In this document: positions 56,036-64,000 of the stretch, piece after piece | Position numbering within the stretch: the first letter of the stretch is position 1 | How the letters are laid out: every line of letters begins with the position of its first letter | DNA from: Oncomelania hupensis | Lineage: Eukaryota; Mollusca; Gastropoda; Littorinimorpha; Pomatiopsidae | DNA length: 64,000 bases | Assembly (NCBI GenBank): GCA_036898135.1 | Contig: CM072511.1 | Span: 49,003,081 to 49,067,080, forward strand | Direction: 5' to 3' | Translations under genes and position numbers: made by a program | Notes under the pieces: model-generated | Databases searched by the model: none | Seen by the model: only the letters and a program-made list of their open reading frames with translations | Told to the model about the DNA's origin: nothing

Positions 56036-59000
56036 CTGTTGGAAAAAAAATAATCCAGTACAAGAATGTACATGACAACCTTCACACAAAAATGAAAAAA
56101 AACCAAAAACATTTTCCATCTTGCCAACATGTTTCTTTTCATTCTGCAACAGCATAAAAGAAACACACACATGTTCACCTCCTCCCTCACACGGATGCGC
56201 ACACACACACACACATAAATATTAAATAAAATAATCCAGTACAAGAATGTACATGATGACCTTCACACTAAAATGAAAAAAAAAAACGAAACAAACCAAG
56301 TACAAGTAAATATAACAAAGAACATACATTACAGTTGTATTCAGGCTCACATTGATGTACATAATGAAATATCACATGTCATCAAAATCTTTAAGCACAA
56401 AAAATGGGATAGTTATTCATAGTTTTGAAAAAGGTGTGGTTACTTCCTCTTCTAAATAACACTACACTATTTGCAACATGTGACTTAGGAAGTCTGTTTA
56501 CAATGAAATAATACTTGTATTTAAATCTTAATATGGTGCTTGATGTGCTTTGCATGTCTTGAAAACATCATCTACTGGACAGGCTGGATATACTGAAGTT
56601 GGTCCTATGTCCCTAACTTCTTATAATGATTTGACCCTTTTTAGGTACTTGAATGAAACATTTGTCATAGCACAAAACAACTTACCAAGATAGAATCCCA
56701 GCACCACAAAAATAAGCTGTGCAACAATAGACGCCATTGTTCCTTCTAGACTTTTCTTGCTACCTGCAGATCAAATGCAAATGGAAATCCCTAAAGGTTA
56801 CATTATCCTTTACTGTTAAAAATAGTTTTTTTTTTAATTGATTGATTTATTGTTGCTTTAGGTCCAGCGGACTCCTCCGAGCCAAATCAGGACCGGACAA
56901 CCCCCGATCCGCATAAAAGATCTGCTGAAACAACCCTAGTGGGAAAATTGAACGCCCTCCACCGGCCAGTCACTTTACAATAAAAACATCCCACGCGGGG
57001 GACGGCTGAGGGTTTACCTAAACTACGCGAACCCCCGGTTACAAAAACAAAATAGAATACAACCATCATTACAAATCATCAACGAAACATATACGTATAA
57101 AATGCCTATATTGCTAAATACTAACATCATAGGAAGCCCTAGTGACCACCCAGCAGAAAGCGTCCAACACTCCCAAGCTGATCCAACAGACCTCATACAC
57201 AAACAAGGAGTCTTGTCCAGGAAGAGTTTTCAAGAAAAAAGGTAGGTCATTGATCTAGCGAAGAAGAAGATAGTATAGCAGAGTGATAGGACAGAGCAGG
57301 AATGGGAAAGAGTATATGAGGAAGATAGCAACAGTGGGAATTTAAAGCACTAAATTTCCAGAAAGTGGGGATACTATTTATACTGAAACCCCCGGCACTC
57401 CAACGGGGGTACTGTTGCCGCAGTGAATCTGTCATGCCTACAAAGGCAAGACAGGTTTTCAACTGGGGCTTTCACTGTTCCCTTTATAGGTTAGAACAAT
57501 CTACAGTGGCAAGATTGCTCATGACCCCAAGGGGTTTAAAAATAGTTAAATCACATACATACAAACTGACAAATAAATGCACCCTCACCAGTAATAGAAA
57601 GATAATGCTTATAGGGTCCAGCAGAATCACCAGTAATACAATTTTTGAAAGCAATAGATGATATTAACGTAAACTATTAAAGTAAACCAAAAAGCAGAAA
57701 GAATAAAACCTGGCCATTTCCTATGTCCAAAGCGTGTCCCAAACACACATGCAACAGTGTCTCCAATTCCAAGTGAAATGATACCACAGAAATTTCTCAC
57801 ATTATGACCTGCAACACATTGTATCAGTATACATTATTATCCCAGGCAAAAATACGAGGCAAATAAATGTTTATGGAATATCCGATAAAAGACAGCCCAA
57901 CTCATCCTTCATTAAGTTCGATAACTTATGGAGGGAGCAAATGAATGTTTATGATATATAAAACACATATCTCACTATTAATCTTACACAGTTACATCAG
58001 GAAGTAGTGTCCACCAACTGAGTAGTTTTCAATGACTAGTGTTCCCTAAGTGAGCAGTGTTCATCTGATGCACCAGCACAACTTTTTTTTTTTTAATTGA
58101 TTGATTTATTGTTGCTTTAGGTCCAGCGGACTCCTCCGAGCCAAATCAGGACCGGACAACCCCCGATCCGCATAAAAGATCTGCTGAAACAACCCTAGTG
58201 GGAAAATTGAACGCCCTCCACCGGCCACCTTTACAATAAAACATCCCATATAAATAATTAAATAAAGTTGTAAAATAAAATTCACAACTTGAACGATATG
58301 TGTATTGTATCCACAGTAATACAACTAGAGGAGTCAAATACAAATAACCCAAAGACAAACATAAACCATCAACTGACCACAAATACAATGAGAGTTGCCA
58401 CTGTGAACCCCAGCACCTGATACATATGCAAAAACACAGAAAATCAAAATTAAAACACATATGAAGTAAATTGAACCAAGTAACTTGTTACTGGAAGTAT
58501 GTCAGTTTAACTGAATTAAAAAAGTATTGAAAGTGGATATTTAAGATAAAAGAAAGAGAAGAAAAAAAAAACAGTGTGAGTGTGATTTTAGTATTAAAAA
58601 TTGAAGAGTGATGTAGATTTAGTAGCGATATGAGTTTTAATTTTTAGTTTGATAGTATATTTTTAATGTTGATATTAGCTGAATAAAAAAAAAATTTTTT
58701 AATATTTTTGTTGTTTTTAAATGGTTAGTGTAAACATGATATGCTAATGGCATGGATTTTGTTGGGTTTAAAAAAATTGTTAAAGCTGCTATTTATATAA
58801 AAAAACATTATAGGAAAATGAGTATAGGAAGGTAATGGTAATCGCGGGAAATGGTGTGAATAGGAAATGGGTGATAGGTGGTGAATTGGATCACAGTGTG
58901 AGTGGTTCTCTCTCTCTCTCTCGATGTAAGTGGCTGCTGCAGCAGTATAAAAAATAGCGCACACAATATATACGAAAGATATGATATTGACATAAAAAAA

Positions 59001-61720
59001 TAGGTATGCTTTGAAATTTTTCTAGGTAGTATTTTTCTGAAATTAGTGAATTAAAGAAGATTTTCCGGAGAAACTACGGACGTTCCGTAGGGGTTGGCAG
59101 CTCTGTTCCGTGTATGACAAAACTCACCTCCAAGACAACCAGCACAGCAAAAGCCACTACAGAGGCCAAGAACAGAAAGTGTGGATCAACCACCAGCCCT
59201 GGCACATACACTGCCACAACCACACAGTGGAAAATTTTACGAGCTGTAATGGACGCCCTGTTATTCTTGCCTGACTGACTGCTGCTGTTCAGGTATTGTG
59301 TGTACATAAAGAAACTGATGATTGTGATGACAGCGACAGCGCACCACCACACTAACAAAGAAATCTGCAATATACCAAAATTGTAAAATAAGTTTAGGTT
59401 ACTTGCATAGTCTTATCATCAAATTAAATCAAAGTATAAAGGTAACAGTACTGGCAATAATGAAAACTTTGGTAATAGGATAGGCTGACCAGGGCTGTAA
59501 ATCATCAGTATAAAATACTGCGACCATTGAGCCAGGAGAGCGAGGGGATTTTTGCTGGTAGAAATTATTATCTGTGATATTTGTTTTATAGTTTTATAGG
59601 TTATATTTTATTTTATAGTTTATTTATGCATTTAACAGCACATTTATTTATTGATTGGGAGTATTCTCCGTGTGTATGTAAGGTCATTTTTAATTTTTAT
59701 TCTAATTCTTATTGGTTATTTCTGCGCCAACGCTGCCTTTGTAATCGTATTGCCCAGCTTGAGAGGAATGAAGTTGTGTGGCATTGTTTTGTGCTGTATT
59801 TTGTGTTGTGTTGTATTGTATGGTATTGGATTGTATTGCTGGGATGTACATCTTGTACTGTAGCTTTCTGCGGAGAAACTTGTGATATATCGGGGCAGTT
59901 TATCTTTTATGACTTTTTATGACATTCACCTCTAGTTTATTGTACATGTATGTATTTAACTGTATGTTTTGTTATCTATTTGTTTTATTTATTATTTTTT
60001 GATTGGACTATTTCTCATGTGTATGTAATAATATTTTTAATTCTTTCTGGTAATTGTGCTGATGCTGCCATTGTAATTGCTCAGTTTGAGATGAATAAAG
60101 TTGTATTGTATTGTATTGTATTGTAGGAGAGCAACGGAACGTGAAAACTTATGATTTACATAAACAGGTCTCTATGTGACCATTGCTTCTCACAACTTAC
60201 CCTTCTGTGGTCACTAAAGATGAACCAAAAAAGCCATAATAAAGGCTGATGGCCGGTGAGAAACAGCAACACTCCAATGGCCATCAATGCACATGCCACG
60301 TAGACTAAAACAAATGGTACAATGTTGTCACACCAGTCCCAATATAAAACCAGCGCTGTGGCAAGGGTTAAAAATACAAGTAACACCTGCAAAGGGAAAA
60401 AGACTAGAGCATAAGCTCTAAGCATGTTTCTTTTAGTAATGAGTAAAGGTCTGTCATTCTAATATAAATATGAAAGAAAGACAAAATAAATAAACAATGG
60501 TCTGTTTTCAAAAGGTAAATTACAAGTAACATCAATACTAGTATCAAAACATTAGCAAATTTTCCTCTAAAACAAAACATTAGTCAGCATTTACTTATTT
60601 GTTAAGTGTCTCACATTTTAAGGTGTCACAGATTTGATAAATAAAACTATCGCAAGCACATTATTGTGTGTATTTTGAAACAATAAAATGGCCATAGCAG
60701 CCAGTCTAGCTAAATCTAAATATGTACTGCAGTAATATAGATGGAGTATGGATGTACTGGAACAATTGAAGCATTTTCTGGTTATATCAAGTGGCACCTA
60801 TAAATTGTAATAATCTATAATCCACAATATTCAATCACTATTTCAGCCCCCCCCAAAAAAACTATAAATATAGTAGATTCAAGAGTATTAAATTAAAACA
60901 GAAACACTGTATTTTCATAATACTATTTTACTCACATTTATAAAAACATACATGTAGCTTTCATTTGTATATTCAAATGGCTCCTGCAAAACAAAAAAAA
61001 AGAAAAAAAAAAGTTGTATTTAAAAGTGTTACCTATATTTGTGCCGATTAACAAACACAATACTATATTAAAGTTAGTAAAATTGTATACTTAGATCAGG
61101 TATCACTCAGATTATGCAATGAGCCTATAAGTCGATATCGAACAACTGACGGGATTTGGAGTCAGAAAAATAACAATGAGATATTAAAAAGAAAATACCT
61201 TTACACCTGCATCTGCATAGCACATTGTTCCAAGCCATTTATTACACACACAAAAATATAGTGTCTATTCATATTCATGAATTGTGTATTTCAACAACCA
61301 AGCTAATATATATATATAGTATGCATAATCACCTCATGGAGAGCAAAAGCAACCATCCATCGAACCATTCTGTAAACCTCCATTCCAAGGATGTGGCTGA
61401 CAACGCACAGTTCTCCAAACGTGAATGACCATGGACACGCATGTGGCACATAATATAGAGTGCACAGTATAGCCACCATTCCCGTTATCCAGGCTATAGC
61501 ATCACCTCCTGTCATAAAAATGTCAAAGAAAAAATGTTTAGGTTAAAATGCCCTGTGTTAACATTCAATAAATTATCATACACACTCTTGCCCTAGCACT
61601 TAAAACAGACCTAAAAACACTGAACAAAACAGACCTAAAAACACTTAACAAAACCCTAACTGATTTACCGTACAGCACCAAAATGAAAAGAGAGAATAAT
61701 TGTTGTGATTCATTTGAGTA
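55893..61720 (-). CDS. DOLK: Dolichol kinase gene, partial (eight exons seen)
   Basis: Dolichol kinase is a multi-pass ER membrane enzyme that uses CTP to phosphorylate dolichol, the lipid carrier for N-glycosylation, GPI anchors and O-mannosylation. Minus-strand exons are 61720-61669, 61508-61333, 60983-60936, 60386-60201, 59364-59128, 57808-57710, 56763-56686 and 56035-55893. Diagnostic blocks are ITARKIFHCVVVAVYVPG, ISLGIGDTVACVFGTRFG (the CTP-site region), KWPG-SKKSLEGTMASIVAQ, and VFEALVSQIDNLVLPLYM near the C terminus. Phases agree on each side, but the exon ending at 59128 is phase 0 and the one starting at 57808 is phase 1, and the conserved stretch between them is missing. N-terminal exons are not seen and lie beyond 61720 or outside. 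Human DOLK is single-exon, about 538 residues; this one is split by many introns. Confidence 0.9.
56686..56763 (-). CDS. DOLK: DOLK exon (KKSLEGT block)
   Basis: Reads SKKSLEGTMASIVAQLIFVV, matching human TKKTFEGTMTSIFAQ. Donor CTTG|GTAAGT, phase 1. Confidence 0.92.
56828..57535 (-). mobile_element. Family A retroposon, full-length copy in a DOLK intron
   Basis: TTAAAAATAGTT flanks both sides (56816-56827 and 57536-57547). On the minus strand it begins CCCCTTGGGGTCATGAGC and ends with a T-run-linked tail. Sense to DOLK. Confidence 0.9.
57710..57808 (-). CDS. DOLK: DOLK exon (GxGDTVA block)
   Basis: Reads HNVRNFCGIISLGIGDTVAC then VFGTRFGHRKWPG. GDT and WPG are family signatures. Acceptor GTGTTGCAG, donor CCAG|GTTTTA, phase 1 to phase 1. 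Confidence 0.92.
58090..58252 (-). mobile_element. Family A copy, 5'-truncated, in the DOLK intron with the missing exon
   Basis: The 3' end with a T-run and AATTGATTGATTT is almost identical to the copy at 56828. The sequence stops abruptly near CATCCCATA. Sense to DOLK. Confidence 0.85.
59128..59364 (-). CDS. DOLK: DOLK exon (ARKxFH block)
   Basis: Reads SLLVWWCAVAVITIISFFMY, SITARKIFHCVVVAVYVPG and DPHFLFLASVVAFAVLVVLE. This matches the human [20 protein letters not shown] region. Donor TTGGAG|GTGAGT, phase 0. Confidence 0.92.
59640..60126 (+). mobile_element. Two tandem retroposon 3' ends with (TATTG)n tails in a DOLK intron
   Basis: Two related stretches, about 59640-59850 and 59990-60126, share TTGATTGG, GTGTATGTAA, GCTG(C/A)CTTTGTAAT-like and GAGATGAATAAAGTTGTATT-type words. 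Both run into TATTG repeats. They are antisense to DOLK. Confidence 0.7.
60201..60386 (-). CDS. DOLK: DOLK exon
   Basis: Reads VLLVFLTLATALVLYWDWCD and HQPLLWLFWFIFSDHRR; the latter matches human NPLLWLLQFLFQTDTR. Donor AGAAGG|GTAAGT, phase 0. Confidence 0.85.
60936..60983 (-). CDS. DOLK: DOLK micro-exon (16 codons)
   Basis: GTTTTGCAG|GAGCCATTTG to ATAAAT|GTGAGT, reading EPFEYTNESYMYVFIN. Phase 0 at both ends, with clean splice sites. Confidence 0.75.
61333..61508 (-). CDS. DOLK: DOLK exon
   Basis: Reads GDAIAWITGMVAILCTLYYV and FTFGELCVVSHILGMEVYRM. The FTFGE block matches the FTPGEA region of human DOLK. Donor CATGAG|GTGATT, phase 0. Confidence 0.8.
61669..61720 (-). CDS. DOLK: DOLK exon, most 5' one seen
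   Basis: The acceptor TTTTTTTTACCAG precedes YSNESQQLFSLFILVLYG. Donor TACG|GTAAAT, phase 1, fits the next exon. Confidence 0.65.
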
Positions 61721-64000
61721 CTGGTAAAAAAAACTGTGAATCAGAGAAACAAGTTTTTGATAGTGCACAGATAAAAATTCCCAAGTATAATGAATCACAA
61801 TTCAATTTTACAATTCTTGTAGATTATAATTGAAAGACAGAATCTTTAAGTCAGTCATAAAACTAATGCTAAAAACATGGCTTAGAAACAACCCCCTCCC
61901 CCCCCTCCTCCCTCTAGAAAGGGATCTAGAAACAGATACTGTTGTTTTATTATTTCATAATATTAATTGACACATACTTTCTGTGCATGTTTCACGTATC
62001 CCCCTATATATTAGCCCCCATGTGACTACATTTGAACTCTGTGACGACACGAGGTTGTTACACGCTAAAATATATGCTGTGTCAGGATGTATATAGTGTA
62101 CAGTTTCATATCTATGAGAGTGCTGTGCGCAAAGTATGGGTCAGCGTTTTGAATTGCGTAGGTATACTAGGAATTGAAAGATTCACGTGGGTTACGTAGC
62201 ACGATAGCAGCTAGGAGCCTGAACAGAATTCTGTGCCTTGAACTGTGGGCTAGGGAAAGCGGCGTTGCAGTTTCAGAGTCAAGTCGGTATTGGTCGTGAT
62301 CGGACAACTATTGGATAAACTGTGACTGCCACTATTATAGGATAAGTGTAGGGTCCATTTATAAGGGTTGTGTTTTGAGTTGGAACCACCCGAGGTCTTG
62401 TTTCTTAAGAAGGGCAAGAATGACCGGTGTGTTGTCGAAATTGTGTTAATAAAGTACTTTTACCACAGTTAGGAGGATTTCTGCTGCCACAGTGCTGTGT
62501 GTTCTTTGTGTAGAGCAACTTCCTAAGGGTGTGTGCTCTTCTTTTACAGATCGCCCAAGGCCTAGGCATCTTGCCGATGCTAGGAAGTCCTAGATCATGA
62601 TATGACAGTAGTAACGAACCATCGACTTTCGTAAAGACTGTGTTGTGTTGTGGTGTTGTATGTGTCTGTATCTTCACAGGCCGAGAACTGAAGGTGAGTG
62701 GTGCCCAGTAACCTAATTCTTTTCGTGGCTATACACTCTGAGCATGCGTACGCCAATGACGATGGATGAGGGGGAAAGGGATATTTGGATAAATATTATT
62801 TTTTATATGATTTTCTTGTTGGAAAGGTATAATGGAATAATGTTGTGGAGGTTGTTGCACGAACGAGGTCAAGGGTGATGATGTATTATAGTATGCTAGA
62901 GGGGTGATGAATATGAGAGAGGGGTGATGAATATGAAAAAATGAATCAAGATTGTTGATAAGGAATGGATTTAAAATGCATTTGTATAATAATCATGATC
63001 ATGAGAAGTTAGTATAAATTATGTGAATTGTTATGATGCATAAATAAACAGGTCAAGATGGCAGAATGAGTTATTTCCCATGTAATGTTTACATTGTAAA
63101 TCGATAGCTTAGTAAGATGGTTTATTATGTTGACCAGATTGGACCTACCTATCTATGTTCTACGTTCTACCTACTTCTGTTTCTACGTATTGCTACGTCT
63201 GTTCCTATGTGCTACTACTTCTACTTGGCTGGTTGTCTGGTCGTTGCTGTTGCTTCCACGCTGGTGTTATAGGGTGCCGGGCATTGGTTCAACGTTGTTT
63301 CGAACCCGTCCGGGAAGCCAAGACATTGCGTGACCTTTGCCACCTGGGCGATACAAGACCCCTACTATTGGGAGGCTGCCGCTTGGGTTTCATACTCAGG
63401 ACCACGCACACTCACAGTCATTCATACAACCTTACACGCACATAAAAATATATATTAAACATTTAGTGAACATTTAAAACAGTGATTCTTTACAGTCTGT
63501 GATAATTGGAACAGTGTAGTGATTTTCTGGAAATCAGTGGTGAAACGGCATAAAACTTGAGGTGCTAATTCCAGATGATTTAGTTAAGCTTTGTATTGAA
63601 AAACAAAATTAGGCTGTTGTAAAAAGAGTTGATATTAATTAAATACATTTTTCGAATTTTGATGATTGCATACATGAGCCATTTGTTGTAACGCTTCACC
63701 TTTATTTTCATATTGTATATCTTGGTTGTGTTGGCATCGTGTGTCCAGTGTATAAGGTGTTACGGATTAGCCAAGGGAGGTAATTGATTGTTAATCGTTG
63801 GGGTTGTGGGACCGGTTAAGGGTTGGGGTAGGGTTAGATTTCACATATTCCTGTGTGGTTATGTGTTGAATAAAAGAGTGTAATTGTTCATCTGGTATTT
63901 GAGTTAGTATTTTAGTTGAGTTTGAATCCTATCACTCACTGTTTGAGCTGAAGTCAGTAGGCCCATTCGGGTGACGTGACAAACTCATTTCGATTTTGAT
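61721..64000. other. Unresolved; possible DOLK 5' intron or LTR-derived DNA
   Basis: No exon found on either strand. TGTGACGACACGAGGTTGTT at 62040 and AATAAA near 62449 hint at an LTR, but no second copy is visible. CCAAGGGAGGTAATTG at 63771 resembles 39239. A tandem of about 20 bp (AGAGGGGTGATGAATATGAG) occurs twice near 62898. Confidence 0.35.

Noticed and set aside
58378..58428. Missing DOLK exon at acceptor near 58428 (VLGFTVATLIVF)
   Set aside because: The acceptor is plausible, but the frame stops after 15 codons, no donor gives the needed phase, and the conserved DERD block is absent.
62035..63850. LTR retrotransposon pair
   Set aside because: Some words look LTR-like (TGTGACGACACGAGG, AAGGGAGGTAATT), but no two matching LTRs, primer site or pol sequence could be found.

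Overview
The window reads as nuclear DNA of an invertebrate animal, most likely a gastropod or other mollusc. The evidence is AT-rich, intron-containing genes with GT-AG splice sites, a tRNA-derived SINE and CTAC/AATC-tailed retroposon landscape, interstitial TTAGGG repeats and animal orthologues (ARL15, dolichol kinase). The species is an inference. There are no prokaryotic features.

Three host genes can be modelled. (1) The last two coding exons of ARL15 lie on the + strand at 3815-4886, with a long AT-rich 3' flank. (2) A ten-exon gene on the - strand runs from 32656 down to 19296. Every splice phase agrees, giving a 1135-residue protein with a signal peptide, several membrane spans, a coiled coil, an acidic run and a Cys cluster. 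I do not recognise its family. (3) Eight exons of dolichol kinase (DOLK) lie on the - strand between 61720 and 55893. The N-terminal exons are not seen, and one internal stretch of the protein is absent from an intron where it should lie.

The rest is mostly mobile DNA. At least four LINE lineages are present: an endonuclease-RT element at 1-2455 with a separate 3' half at 34236-35154; an RT with a displaced RNase H piece at 20101-22320; an ORF1 with zinc knuckles at 39282-40278; and RT remnants at 43069-45026. A roughly 700-bp retroposon family ('family A', my label) has twelve copies, several with exact target-site duplications. All seven copies left of 19.2 kb are on the + strand and all five right of 23.7 kb are on the - strand, matching the direction of the neighbouring genes. 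Other families are tRNA-derived SINEs, a short SINE with a 3'-terminal hairpin, a repeat rich in TCAAGGTCA, a tandemly duplicated THAP-domain element, a candidate DNA transposon with 6-bp target duplications, two fold-back structures and many microsatellites.

Layout: 0-2.5 kb LINE; 3.8-4.9 kb ARL15 3' end; 5-19 kb repeat-rich intergenic DNA; 19.3-32.7 kb the ten-exon gene with nested repeats in its introns; 33-55 kb gene-poor repeat graveyard; 55.9-61.7 kb DOLK; 61.7-64 kb unresolved. The genes do not form a pathway together. What links them is the repeat families that insert repeatedly into their introns and flanks.
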